From contig NZ_BMUG01000007.1 in the NCBI RefSeq assembly GCF_014650075.1, positions 372,001 to 436,000 on the forward strand: DNA of 64,000 nt, given 5' to 3'. The stretch is from Streptomyces microflavus. Its GTDB lineage: Bacteria > Actinomycetota > Actinomycetes > Streptomycetales > Streptomycetaceae. The translations under genes were made by a program, and so were the position numbers. Under the pieces are notes generated by a model. That model was given only the letters and a program-made list of their open reading frames with translations, did not search any database and was not told the DNA's origin. The stretch's first letter is position 1; every line of letters starts with the position of its first letter. This document shows, in pieces, positions 42,240-50,317 of this stretch.

Positions 42240-43217
42240 ATGGACTTCCAGCTCTCGGACGACCAGCGGGCCCTGCGGTCCGGTATGCGCGACCTGCTCG
42301 GGGCGGTCTTCGACCGGGACCGGCTGCGGGCGGCGGTGGAGCGGGGCGGCGGCGTGGACCGGGGGCTGTGGCGGGAGCTGGGGGCGGCGGGGTTCTTCGC
42401 GCTGCGGCTGCCGGAGGAGGCGGGCGGGGTGGGCCTCGGGCTGCCCGAGGCGGTGCTGCTCTTCGAGGAGGCGGGCCGGGCGCTGCTGCCCGGGCCGCTG
42501 GTCGCCACGCACCTGGCGGCGGGGCTGGTGAAGGGGGCGGCCGAGGGGGAGGCGGTGGTGACGGCGGCGGAGGGCGGCGGCCTGCCGGTGGCGGACCTGG
42601 GAGGCGCGGACGCGGTGCTGGTGGCGGGCGGGGTGCTCACGGGGGAGGAGCTGGCGGCCTTCGTGGCCGGGGCCCGGCCCGTACGGTCGATGGATCCCCT
42701 GACCTCGTTGCACCGGGTGGAGGGGCGCTCGGCGGGTGCGGGGGCTTCGGAGGCGTACCCCGGCGCACTCCGCGGCGAAGGGGCGCTTCTCACTGCTGCC
42801 GAACAGCTCGGGAGCGCCGCGCGCACTACCGAAATGGCCGTTCAACACGCCGGTGCGCGCGAACAGTTCGGTTCGCTCATCGGTTCGTTCCAGGCGGTCA
42901 AACACCTCTGCGCCGACATGCTCGCCCGCACCGAACCGGCCCGCAGCGCCGTGTACGCGGCAGCGGTGACCGGTGACCCGGTGGAGATCGCGGCGGCCAA
43001 GCTGCTCGCCGACGATGCGGCCGTCCGCAATGCGCGGGACTGCCTCCAGATCCACGGCGGTATGGGCTTCACCTGGGAGGCAGATGTTCACCTCCACCTG
43101 AAACGGGCCTGGCTCCGGGCGGCCCGGTGGCTCACGGCGGCCGAGGCGGAGGAGATCCTGGCCGGCGGGCTCGGCCCCGTCCGGCCGCTGTACGGCGGTT
43201 CAGCAGCCCTCGGTTGA
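42240..43217 (+). CDS. Acyl-CoA dehydrogenase, short partner subunit
   Basis: At 325 residues this is shorter than stand-alone acyl-CoA dehydrogenases (about 380). It keeps the N-terminal domain (ELGAAGFFALRLPEEAGGVGLGLPEAVLLFEEAGR), has a shrunken central barrel, and ends with REQFGSLIGSFQAVKHLCADM and CLQIHGGMGFTWEADVHLHLKR. Such short forms combine with a long form to make one FAD site per heterodimer, known from steroid-degrading actinobacteria. It starts seven bases after the larger subunit. Confidence 0.88.
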   Translation: MDFQLSDDQRALRSGMRDLLGAVFDRDRLRAAVERGGGVDRGLWRELGAAGFFALRLPEEAGGVGLGLPEAVLLFEEAGRALLPGPLVATHLAAGLVKGAAEGEAVVTAAEGGGLPVADLGGADAVLVAGGVLTGEELAAFVAGARPVRSMDPLTSLHRVEGRSAGAGASEAYPGALRGEGALLTAAEQLGSAARTTEMAVQHAGAREQFGSLIGSFQAVKHLCADMLARTEPARSAVYAAAVTGDPVEIAAAKLLADDAAVRNARDCLQIHGGMGFTWEADVHLHLKRAWLRAARWLTAAEAEEILAGGLGPVRPLYGGSAALG

Positions 43218-43624
43218 CGGGCGGGCGAAGCAGGGGGTGGAGGGTGACTCAGTGCAGCCGGTCGATGTCGAGACCGGGTTGTGTCCTTTGCGTGATTCGT
43301 CACCGGGTGGAGTCGGCGCCGGGCTCGGGTACGCTCCGTGGGATGCGAGTGGTTCTGGAACCGGGCGATCCGGGGGCGGCCTGTGCGGCGGCTCCGGTCC
43401 GGACCGAGGGCTCTTGCCGGAGATGTGCCGGGCCTGCCCGGGAAGCGATTCTCGCGGTCTCTGCGCGCTCCTGTTCGACTCCCCGCAGCGTGCGTCGCAC
43501 AGTATGCACCACGCGTACTCCTTCGCGCTGGAATATGCCCGAAGCGCTTGTTGCGGTGACTGTACGTCAACCATGCTGTCGCGTAAGGGAATCACGTTCC
43601 GTGACCCTGAGGAGGCGCGAGGCG
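43218..43624. other. 407-bp stretch without a confident gene
   Basis: Open frames here on both strands have no Shine-Dalgarno and no recognisable domain. The right end (43560-43620) is more AT-rich and contains GAATCACGTTCCGTGA, close to a palindrome, and GAGGAGG before the micro-ORF at 43625. It probably holds the promoter of the HATPase gene. Confidence 0.5.
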
Positions 43625-43651
43625 ATGTGTCCGCCGGTTCGGATGGTGTGA
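43625..43651 (+). other. Micro-ORF with strong Shine-Dalgarno before HATPase gene
   Basis: ATG at 43625, preceded by GAGGAGG at nine bases, encodes the eight residues MCPPVRMV before a TGA at 43649-43651. The stop is in the same frame as, and three bases before, the GTG start of the HATPase gene, which has no good ribosome site of its own. This suggests a translated leader that couples initiation, or an eroded longer N-terminus. Confidence 0.5.
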
Positions 43652-43654
43652 GCG

Positions 43655-44176
43655 GTGCAGGTGCTTCAGGTTCAGCTGGAGGTCGGTCCGGATCCCGCAG
43701 AGGTGGGGCGGGCCCGTAGATGGGCGCGGTCGCGTCTGGTCGGATCCGGGATAGGGGATGACGAGCCGCTCGCCGAGACGCTCATCCTGCTGATCTCGGA
43801 GCTGGTCACCAACGCGGTCGTCCACACGGGCTGCCCGGCCGTGCTGCGGATGCTGTTCGGCGGGGCCGGGGCGTCCGGCGCGGGCGGGACCGTCCGGGTC
43901 GAGGTCGCCGACGCCAGCGACTGCCCGCCGCGCCCGCGCCACGCGGAGGGCGACGACACCAACGGCCGGGGTCTGGAGCTGGTGGACGGCCTCGCGGACC
44001 GCTGGGGCTGGCAGCCGGAGGGCGCCGGGAAGCAGATCTGGTGCGAGGTCGACCGGAGCGTCCCGGCGGGCGGCCCGATGGGTGCGCCGACGGGTGTCCA
44101 GGAGGCGCCGAAGGTCGTGGTCCAGGGCGGCGAGGTGTGCGAGCCGCCGTCCTGCCTCTTCACGAACCTGGCCTGA
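43655..44176 (+). CDS. HATPase-type anti-sigma factor / ATP-binding protein
   Basis: The 173-residue protein is a GHKL ATPase of the RsbW/SpoIIAB kind abundant in Streptomyces. The N-box LILLISELVTNAVVHTG has the Mg-binding Asn, and the later VEVADASDCPP and NGRGLELVDGLADRWG supply the G1/G2 boxes. Proteins of this type sequester sigma factors or phosphorylate STAS antagonists on Ser. A C-terminal tail of about 35 residues contains one Cys pair (CEPPSC). Partners cannot be assigned. Confidence 0.85.
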   Translation: MQVLQVQLEVGPDPAEVGRARRWARSRLVGSGIGDDEPLAETLILLISELVTNAVVHTGCPAVLRMLFGGAGASGAGGTVRVEVADASDCPPRPRHAEGDDTNGRGLELVDGLADRWGWQPEGAGKQIWCEVDRSVPAGGPMGAPTGVQEAPKVVVQGGEVCEPPSCLFTNLA

Positions 44177-44193
44177 GCCCCTTCCCCCCTCTG

Positions 44194-44229
44194 GGGCCTC
44201 CCGGGCCTCCCGGACCTCTTGGGCCTCTT
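44194..44229. repeat. Four 9-base tandem units
   Basis: GGGCCTCCC twice, then GGACCTCTT and GGGCCTCTT, lie between the convergent HATPase and cyclase-family genes. No clear terminator hairpin is seen here. Confidence 0.6.
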
Positions 44230-44233
44230 GGGA

Positions 44234-45160
44234 TCACAGCACCGCGACCGGGGCGACCGGAGAGCCGGTCGCCCCGGCGAACGGCTCGGGTGCGGCGGTG
44301 AGCAGGAAGGCGTACCTCCCCTCCTCCGCACAGGCTGTGGACAGCGCCTCCAGGTCCCAGTTCTGGCCCTGGAGCATCCCCATCTCGACGAGGTGGAGCG
44401 CGTGCACCGGCAGCCACAGGTCCTCGATCTCCGGCGGGAAGATCTCGAAGGTCAGGGTGTCGTTGGCGACCGCCGCCACATCCCGGGCGTGGAACCACTC
44501 GGGCGTGCGCACGGACAGCCCGGGTGACGGATAGCCGTACGCGTGCCGGTCCCCGGCGAGGACGACCTGCACCTGCCCGGTCCGTACGAGGACGATGTCC
44601 CCGGCCCGTACGCGTACGCCCCCGAACTCCTCCGCCGCGGCCAGGTCCTCCGGCGTGACGGCGTGATCCCCGGCCAGCCGGTCCACGCCCCGGGCGCGCG
44701 CCACATCCAGCAGCACGCCCCGCGACACGAGGTGTCCCACGGCGGCGATGGACGAGAACTCCGCGCCGGCGTGCGCCGTGATGGTGTCCGCAGGGCGGCC
44801 GTTGTAGATCCTCCCGCTGTGCGAGACATGGGTGAGGGCGTCCCAGTGGGTCGCTGCCTGGAGCCCCATGGTGACGGTGTCGTCGCTGGTGGCGACCGTG
44901 CCGGGGCCGAACATCTCCTGGTTGATCTGGACCATGGTGTGCAGCGGGTCGATCCGGCCCGGGATGAACCCGCTCTGCACCCCGCCCTGTTTGAGGGGGA
45001 GCGCGAGCGGTATCCGGCGGCCGGTGCGGACGGTGGCGGCGGCCTCCCGGACGACGGCGTCGGTGATCAGGTTGAGCGTCCCGCGCTCGTCGGCCCCGCC
45101 CCAGCGCCCCCAGTTGTTGACGCGCTTCGCGATCTCGTGGAACTCGGCCGGCAGGGACAT
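44234..45160 (-). CDS. Cyclase/kynurenine-formamidase-family metal hydrolase
   Basis: AGGAGG lies five bases before the ATG at 45160; the product has 308 residues. The family metal motif is QAATHWDALTHVSHSGRIYNG, i.e. H-x-D-x3-H, and SRGVLLDVARARGVDRL and RAGDIVLVRTGQ follow in the usual order. These Mn/Zn enzymes hydrolyse amides, lactones or cyclic intermediates. It is divergent from the SDR gene, with a CTGACG-type site in the 84-base gap, so it probably belongs to the same catabolic regulon. Confidence 0.88.
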   Translation of the reverse strand: MSLPAEFHEIAKRVNNWGRWGGADERGTLNLITDAVVREAAATVRTGRRIPLALPLKQGGVQSGFIPGRIDPLHTMVQINQEMFGPGTVATSDDTVTMGLQAATHWDALTHVSHSGRIYNGRPADTITAHAGAEFSSIAAVGHLVSRGVLLDVARARGVDRLAGDHAVTPEDLAAAEEFGGVRVRAGDIVLVRTGQVQVVLAGDRHAYGYPSPGLSVRTPEWFHARDVAAVANDTLTFEIFPPEIEDLWLPVHALHLVEMGMLQGQNWDLEALSTACAEEGRYAFLLTAAPEPFAGATGSPVAPVAVL

Positions 45161-45207
45161 GGGGACCTCCTGGGTCTTGTGCCGGGGCATCCGACTGCCC
45201 GTAAAAT

Positions 45208-45222
45208 CTAACGGTCCGTCAG
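45208..45222. promoter_or_regulatory. CTGACG-type operator 3
   Basis: CTAACGGTCCGTCAG has one mismatch to CTGACG-N3-CGTCAG and flanking T and A that extend it. It lies 22 bases before the SDR start and 47 before the cyclase start. Confidence 0.65.
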
Positions 45223-45244
45223 AAACCGCGGGAAGGGGCCGGGC

Positions 45245-46183
45245 ATGGGGAACTTCTTGGCAGGCAAGGTGGTCGCCGTCACGGGGGCCGGCCGGGGCAT
45301 CGGGCGGGCGGTCGCGCTCGCTGCGGCGGGGGAGGGGGCGCGGGTCGTCGTCAACGACTACGGGGTTTCGGTGGAGGGGTCCGAGCCCACCAGCGAGATC
45401 GCCCGGTCCGTCGTCAAGGAGATCGAGGCTGCGGGCGGCTCGGCGGTCGCGGTGGCCGACGACATCTCCACGATGGCGGGCGGACAGCGGATCGTGGACA
45501 CCGCGCTCGCGGAGTACGGCCGGCTCGACGGGGTCGTCTGCGTGGCCGGGATCCTGCGCGAGCGGATGCTGTTCAACATGTCCGAGGAGGAGTGGGACCC
45601 GGTCCTCGCCACGCACCTGAAAGGCACCTTCACGGTCTTCCGCGCCGCCTCGGCGGTGATGCGGAAGCAGGAGGGCGGGGGCACGCTGATCGGCTTCACC
45701 AGCGGCAACCACCAGGGGAGCGTGTCCCAGGCCAACTACAGCGCGGCGAAGGGCGGGATCATCTCACTGGTCCGCAGCGCGGCGCTCGGCCTGCACCGGT
45801 ACGGGGTGACGGCCAACGCGGTCGCGCCCGTCGCCCGGACCCGGATGTCGGCCGGGGTGCCGATGGAGCTCGCGGAGATCGGGGAGCCGGAGGATGTGGC
45901 GGCGCTCGTCGTCTACCTGCTGAGCGAGCGGGCACGGGCGGAGAGGATCACCGGGCAGGTGTACACGATCGCCGGCCCCAAGATCGCGGTCTGGGCCCAG
46001 CCGAGGGAGCTGCGGGCGGGGTACGCGGAGGGGGCGGCCTGGACCCCGGAACGGATCGCGGACTTCCTGCCGGGGACGGTGGGGGTCGACCCGATGCCGA
46101 TGCTGGCGCGGGTGGAGGAGATGGCGGCAGCGGCCCGGGCGGGGGCCCGCCCGAACCAACCCTCAAGCCCGTCCGGCGATTGA
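45245..46183 (+). CDS. Short-chain dehydrogenase/reductase
   Basis: The 312-residue NAD(P)-dependent enzyme has TGAGRGIGRAVALAAA (cofactor loop), VNDYG after strand 2, catalytic Tyr and Lys in NYSAAKGG and a preceding Ser-rich GFTSGNHQGSVSQA. The VVNDYG loop and long C-terminus resemble 3-hydroxyacyl-CoA dehydrogenases of the 17-beta-HSD type 4 group. It should oxidise a hydroxyacyl-CoA. The last six residues (SSPSGD) and the stop come from an intergenic repeat that has become part of the gene. It starts an operon-like run with the next acyl-CoA dehydrogenase. Confidence 0.9.
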   Translation: MGNFLAGKVVAVTGAGRGIGRAVALAAAGEGARVVVNDYGVSVEGSEPTSEIARSVVKEIEAAGGSAVAVADDISTMAGGQRIVDTALAEYGRLDGVVCVAGILRERMLFNMSEEEWDPVLATHLKGTFTVFRAASAVMRKQEGGGTLIGFTSGNHQGSVSQANYSAAKGGIISLVRSAALGLHRYGVTANAVAPVARTRMSAGVPMELAEIGEPEDVAALVVYLLSERARAERITGQVYTIAGPKIAVWAQPRELRAGYAEGAAWTPERIADFLPGTVGVDPMPMLARVEEMAAAARAGARPNQPSSPSGD

Positions 46184-46296
46184 GGACGGGGGCCCGAACA
46201 AACCAAGTCCGTACGGCGATTGAGGAGCGGGGGTCTGGGGGCGGAGCCCCCGGGGCGCTGTCCCCAGACCCCGGCCCTCCAACGCCGGACGGACTG
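46161..46296. repeat. Streptomyces-type composite intergenic repeat
   Basis: Two copies of a GTCCG-CGGCGATTGAGG motif (46161-46185 and about 46204-46225) are followed by an 11-bp inverted repeat, GGGGTCTGGGG (46230-46240) and CCCCAGACCCC (46262-46272), enclosing a G/C-rich loop, then a reverse-oriented copy (CCAACGCCGGACGGACT, 46279-46295). The same composite is near 22.85-22.94 kb. It begins inside the SDR gene and ends 16 bases before the next start codon. Confidence 0.75.
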
Positions 46297-46311
46297 GATG
46301 AGGAGGCACGT

Positions 46312-47463
46312 ATGGACTTCCGGTTCACCGAGGACGACCACACCTTCCGCACCCACGCCCGCACCTGGCTCGACACCCACCTCACCGAAACCCCCGCCCC
46401 CACCCCCCGCGCCTGGGAACGCGAGCTGGGTCAGGAGGGGTGGATCGGGCTCGGCTGGCCGGAGGACGGCGGCGCGGGTTACGGCAACCGCACCGCCACC
46501 CTCACCCAGCAGGTCGTCTGGGCCGAGGAGTACGCCCGCTCCACCGCCCCCACCCGCATGGGCCACATCGGCGAGAACCTCCTCGCCCCGACCCTCATCA
46601 CCTACGGCACCGAGGAGCAGAAGCGCCGCCATCTGCCCCCCGTCGCCCGGGGCGAGACGCTCTGGTGCCAGGGGTACAGCGAACCCGGCGCCGGGTCCGA
46701 CCTCGCCGGAATCCGGACCACCGCCACCCCGGACGGCTCCGGCGCGTACGCCGTGACCGGGCAGAAGATCTGGACCTCGCTCGCCCAGGACGCCGACTGG
46801 TGCTTCGTCCTCGCCCGCACCGAACCCGGCTCCACCCGCCACCACGGACTCTCCTTCCTCCTCATGGAGATGGACCAGCCGGGGCGGATCGAGGTGCGGC
46901 CGATCCGCCAGATGACGGGGACCAGCGAGTTCAACGAGGTCTTCTTCGACGGGGCCCGGGCCGCCGAGGTGGTCGGCGGCGAGGGCAACGGGTGGGCCGT
47001 GGCGATGGGGCTGCTCGCCCTGGAGCGCGGGGTCTCCACCCTCGCCCAGCAGATCGGGTTCGCGCAGGAGCTGGACCAGGTGGTCGCCGCCGCCAAGGAG
47101 AGTGGTGCCGCCGAGGACCCGGTCATCAGAGCCCGGCTCGTACGCCAATGGGCCGAGCTGGTCACCATGCGCCGGCACTCCCTGCGCACCCTCGGCACCA
47201 CCGGCGACCCGGGCGCCCCCAGCGTGGCGAAGCTCCTGTGGGGCGGCTGGCACCAGCGGCTCGGCGAGCTGGCGGTGCAGGTGCGGGGCGCGGCGGGAGC
47301 CGTCGGCCCACAGCCCTGGGGGCCGGAGCGCCCGTACGAACTCAACGCCGCACAGCACCTGTTCCTCTTCAGCCGGGCCGACACCATCTACGGCGGCTCC
47401 GACGAGATCCAGCGGAACATCATCGCCGAGCGGGTGCTCGGCCTACCGAGGGAGCCGAGATGA
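46312..47463 (+). CDS. Acyl-CoA dehydrogenase
   Basis: AGGAGG lies five bases before the ATG; the product has 383 residues. Signature sequences are WCQGYSEPGAGSDLAGIRTTA, KIWTSLAQDADWC, RQMTGTSEFNEVFFDGA and the C-terminal TIYGGSDEIQRNIIAERVLGLP. It is full-length, with no short partner adjacent, and resembles FadE-type enzymes of branched or cyclic acyl-CoAs. Its stop overlaps the Zn-dehydrogenase start, so both are cotranslated. The regulon site lies upstream of the SDR gene before it. Confidence 0.9.
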   Translation: MDFRFTEDDHTFRTHARTWLDTHLTETPAPTPRAWERELGQEGWIGLGWPEDGGAGYGNRTATLTQQVVWAEEYARSTAPTRMGHIGENLLAPTLITYGTEEQKRRHLPPVARGETLWCQGYSEPGAGSDLAGIRTTATPDGSGAYAVTGQKIWTSLAQDADWCFVLARTEPGSTRHHGLSFLLMEMDQPGRIEVRPIRQMTGTSEFNEVFFDGARAAEVVGGEGNGWAVAMGLLALERGVSTLAQQIGFAQELDQVVAAAKESGAAEDPVIRARLVRQWAELVTMRRHSLRTLGTTGDPGAPSVAKLLWGGWHQRLGELAVQVRGAAGAVGPQPWGPERPYELNAAQHLFLFSRADTIYGGSDEIQRNIIAERVLGLPREPR

Positions 47464-48509
47464 GAGGCGTCGTCTTCGACGGCACACGGACCGAGGTCGT
47501 CGACGACCTGGAGATACGCGACCCGGGCCCCGGCGAGGTGCTCGTCGCGGTGGCCGCCGCCGGTCTCTGCCACAGCGATCTGTCGGTGATCGACGGCACT
47601 ATCCCCTTCCCCGTCCCCGTCGTGCTCGGCCACGAGGGCGCGGGCGTGGTGGAGGCCGTCGGCCCCGGCGTCAGCCACGTACGGGCCGGTGATCACGTCG
47701 CGCTCTCCACTCTCGCCAACTGCGGGGCCTGCGCCCAGTGCGACCGGGGCAGGCCCACGATGTGCCGGAAGGCGATCGGGCGGCCCGGGCGGCCGTTCTC
47801 GCGGGGTGGGAAGCCGCTGTTCCAGTTCGCCTCCAACTCCGCTTTCGCCGAACGTACGTTGGTGCGTGCCGTGCAGGCCGTGAAGATCCCCGCCGACCTG
47901 CCCCTCACCTCCGCCGCCCTGATCGGCTGCGGGGTGCTCACCGGCGTCGGGGCCGTACTGAACCGGGCGAAGGTCGACCGGGGCGACAGTGTCGTGGTCA
48001 TCGGCACCGGCGGCATCGGCCTCAACGTGCTCCAAGGGGCCCGGCTGGCCGGTGCGCTCACGGTCGTCGCCGTCGACAGCAACCCGGCGAAGGAGGCGGT
48101 GGCCCGGCAGTTCGGCGCCACGCACTTCCTGACGAGCGCGGAGGGAGTGCGCGACATCCTCCCGGACGGCGCCGACCACGCCTTCGAGTGCGTCGGCCGC
48201 ACCGAGCTGATCCGGCAGGCGATCGACCTGCTCGACCGGCACGGCCAGGCGATCCTGCTCGGCGTCCCGGCGGCGACCGCCGAGGCGTCGTTCGTCGTCT
48301 CCTCGATGTACCTGGACAAGTCGATCCTCGGCTGCCGTTACGGCTCGTCGCGGCCGCAGCGGGACATCGCCCTGTACGCGGAGCTGTACCGGGAGGGCCG
48401 GCTGCTGCTGGACGAACTGGTCACCGAGACCTACCCGGTGGAGGACTTCGCCAAGGCCGCCGACGACGCCCACCACGGGCGGGTGGCGCGGGGGGTCCTG
48501 GTCTTCTGA
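47460..48509 (+). CDS. Zn-dependent alcohol dehydrogenase
   Basis: The 349-residue medium-chain dehydrogenase overlaps the preceding gene by four bases. The catalytic zinc ligands are in AGLCHSDLSVIDG and GHEGAG, the structural zinc set is CGACAQCDRGRPTMC (C-x2-C-x2-C-x7-C), and the NAD loop is GTGGIGLNV. Sequence features resemble the class III/mycothiol-linked or NDMA-dependent alcohol dehydrogenases of actinomycetes. It probably oxidises an alcohol or aldehyde intermediate of the pathway encoded around it. Confidence 0.9.
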   Translation: MRGVVFDGTRTEVVDDLEIRDPGPGEVLVAVAAAGLCHSDLSVIDGTIPFPVPVVLGHEGAGVVEAVGPGVSHVRAGDHVALSTLANCGACAQCDRGRPTMCRKAIGRPGRPFSRGGKPLFQFASNSAFAERTLVRAVQAVKIPADLPLTSAALIGCGVLTGVGAVLNRAKVDRGDSVVVIGTGGIGLNVLQGARLAGALTVVAVDSNPAKEAVARQFGATHFLTSAEGVRDILPDGADHAFECVGRTELIRQAIDLLDRHGQAILLGVPAATAEASFVVSSMYLDKSILGCRYGSSRPQRDIALYAELYREGRLLLDELVTETYPVEDFAKAADDAHHGRVARGVLVF

Positions 48510-48517
48510 GCCGGGGT

Positions 48518-49126
48518 TCAGCACGACCGGGCCTCGGCGGCGGTCTTCAGCTCCACCAGCCAGGCGTCGAGGCCCTGTTGGAGGATCCCGGTCGCGAACG
48601 GGACGTTCGCCTCGACCTGTTCGCCGGTGTGGGTCTCCTCGGTACGGACGACGACGCCGCCCCGGACCTTCGTGAAGCTCCAGACGTGTACGCCGTCGAT
48701 GTGCAGCCCCTCGCCGGTCGCGGGCCCGGTCCAACGGATGCAGGAGCCGGCCTTCAGCTGCTTGACGGTGGACGTGATGTCCAGGCTGGTCGCCGGGGTC
48801 ACCGGGTTGGGCGGGACCGGGGTCGTCCACCGGAACGCCGAACCCGGACGGAAGGGCCCTTGGCCGAGACGGTCCGCGCTCGTGACGTGGGCCTGCCAGC
48901 CCGGCCAGCGCTCCACGTCGGTCTGGAGCTTCCAGACGGTGCTGAGCGGCGCGTCGATGACGGTCTCGGCGTGGGCCCGGACCACGGCTTTGGACTCGAC
49001 CCCCTTGCCCTGGCAGGTGAGGGACGGGCCGGGGCGAGGGGTGGCGGCTCCGGCAGGCGCGGCGGCGAGGACCCCGGCGAGGGCGAGCGGGACGGTGAAC
49101 AGGGCGGCGGTGCGGGCGCGGGACAT
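48518..49126 (-). CDS. Secreted SRPBCC-family protein
   Basis: AGGAGG precedes the ATG. The 202-residue protein has a cleavable signal peptide (to about APAGAAT, residue 29) and then an SRPBCC/START-like lipid-binding fold: HAETVIDAPLSTVWKLQTDVERWPGWQAHVTSADRLG, ending in a long C-terminal helix (VPFATGILQQGLDAWLVELKTAAEARSC). Two Cys near the ends may pair. It probably binds a hydrophobic ligand outside the cell. It converges with the Zn-dehydrogenase (nine bases apart). Confidence 0.85.
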   Translation of the reverse strand: MSRARTAALFTVPLALAGVLAAAPAGAATPRPGPSLTCQGKGVESKAVVRAHAETVIDAPLSTVWKLQTDVERWPGWQAHVTSADRLGQGPFRPGSAFRWTTPVPPNPVTPATSLDITSTVKQLKAGSCIRWTGPATGEGLHIDGVHVWSFTKVRGGVVVRTEETHTGEQVEANVPFATGILQQGLDAWLVELKTAAEARSC

Positions 49127-49168
49127 GGTGGCCTCCTTCTCAAGTGCCTTGTACGGGTGATGGGTTGG

Positions 49169-49501
49169 TCAGACGCTGGTGCGGCGGGCCCGGTGCAGGG
49201 TCACCAGGAGTACGGCGGACGCGGCGACGACCAGCGCCAGGAACCCGGGGTGCATGTCCTTGGAGAGGCTCGGCGCCCCGTCGGGCCGCGCCAGCCACAC
49301 CGTGAGCGGGACCGCGAAGGCGACGGCGACCAGCGTGGCTGCCCGGCGCACGGCCCGGTCGGGGACCCGACGGAGGGCGCCGACCAGCGCGATCAGGACC
49401 GGGACCCCCGCGACCAGGGCGAACTGGCCGACGACCATGACGGGGACCGCCCAGGCGGAGACGGTCACCGACGGTGGGACGCGGCGGGGGGTGCGGGTCA
49501 T
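49169..49501 (-). CDS. Small membrane protein
   Basis: The 110-residue product has three hydrophobic segments (residues 15-40, 52-68 and 85-102) and Arg-rich ends. GAGGGAG precedes the ATG. It lies 42 bases upstream of the SRPBCC gene on the same strand, so the two probably form an operon divergent from the TetR gene, which would then be its likely regulator. I recognise no family. Confidence 0.65.
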   Translation of the reverse strand: MTRTPRRVPPSVTVSAWAVPVMVVGQFALVAGVPVLIALVGALRRVPDRAVRRAATLVAVAFAVPLTVWLARPDGAPSLSKDMHPGFLALVVAASAVLLVTLHRARRTSV

Positions 49502-49531
49502 GGGTCTCTCCCTCGGCTAGAACCTTGTGTG

Positions 49532-49599
49532 TTCGTTAGAAGTTGTAACTCATCGCGAACTGAGGGGTCAATAGGTTTCGTGATACCTTCTAACGAAAC
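49532..49599. promoter_or_regulatory. TetR-type operator region
   Basis: TTCGTTAGAAG (49532-49542) recurs as an exact reverse complement CTTCTAACGAA (49587-49597). Inside the second, GTTTCGT (49575-49581) and ACGAAAC (49593-49599) form another inverted repeat with an 11-base centre. It lies between the small membrane protein (minus) and the TetR gene (plus). Confidence 0.6.
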
Positions 49600-49639
49600 T
49601 TTGGGTACGTAGCATCACCGCCGGGGAAGGTGGCACACC

Positions 49640-50311
49640 ATGGGGAAGTCCGACACCGCGACCCCGCGCGAGCGCTACCGCGCCCAGGTCCGTACGGAGA
49701 TCAAGGAACACGCCTGGCAGCAGATCGCCACGGCCGGTGCCTCCGCGCTCTCCCTCAACGCGATCGCCAAACAGATGGGCGTGAGCGGCCCCGCGCTCTA
49801 CCGCTACTTCGCCGGCCGCGACGAGCTGATCACCGAGCTCATCCGGGACGCCTACCGCAGCCTCGCCGACACCCTGGGCGCGGCCGCCGCCGAAGGTGCC
49901 GACTTGTCAGGGCTGGCCCACGTCCTGCGCGGCTGGGCGCTGGCGGACCCGCACCGGTACTTCCTCCTCTACGGGACCCCGGTCCCCGGCTACCACGCGC
50001 CCGACGACACCACCGCGATCTCCTCCGAGATCATGGCGACCCTCCTGACCGCCTGCGCGGCGCTCGTCCCGGAAGCCCCGGAAGCCCAGGCAGCCCAGGA
50101 AGCCACCGAGGCCCCGTTCGCCACCCACCTGGAGAAGCACCGGGCGTGGGCCGGCGACCACCCCGCCCCGCCCGCCGCCCTGCACCTGGCGATGAGCTTC
50201 TGGACCCGCATGCACGGCGTCCTGTCCCTGGAGCTCGCCGGGCACTTCACCGGGATGCGCTTCGACCCCGACCGGCTCTTCGCGGCCGAACTGGACGCCC
50301 TGCTCCCGTAA
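49640..50311 (+). CDS. TetR-family transcriptional regulator
   Basis: The 223-residue protein has a TetR helix-turn-helix (LSLNAIAKQMGVSGPALYRYFAGRDELITELI, residues 37-68) and a helical ligand-binding domain of the type with a C-terminal WHG-like motif (LSFWTRMHGVLSLELAGHF). It is divergent from the membrane-protein/SRPBCC pair, which it probably represses with its own promoter via the TTCGTTAGAAG sites. Those sites differ from the CTGACG palindromes, so it is unlikely to control the catabolic regulon. Confidence 0.92.
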   Translation: MGKSDTATPRERYRAQVRTEIKEHAWQQIATAGASALSLNAIAKQMGVSGPALYRYFAGRDELITELIRDAYRSLADTLGAAAAEGADLSGLAHVLRGWALADPHRYFLLYGTPVPGYHAPDDTTAISSEIMATLLTACAALVPEAPEAQAAQEATEAPFATHLEKHRAWAGDHPAPPAALHLAMSFWTRMHGVLSLELAGHFTGMRFDPDRLFAAELDALLP

Positions 50312-50317
50312 CAGCGC

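Noticed and set aside
43237-43719. 160-codon plus-strand frame before and into the HATPase gene
   Set aside because: Overlaps the HATPase start in another frame, Ser/Gly-rich, no family.
49640-50311. This TetR as regulator of the CTGACG sites
   Set aside because: Its own promoter carries a different repeat (TTCGTTAGAAG) and no CTGACG-N3-CGTCAG site.
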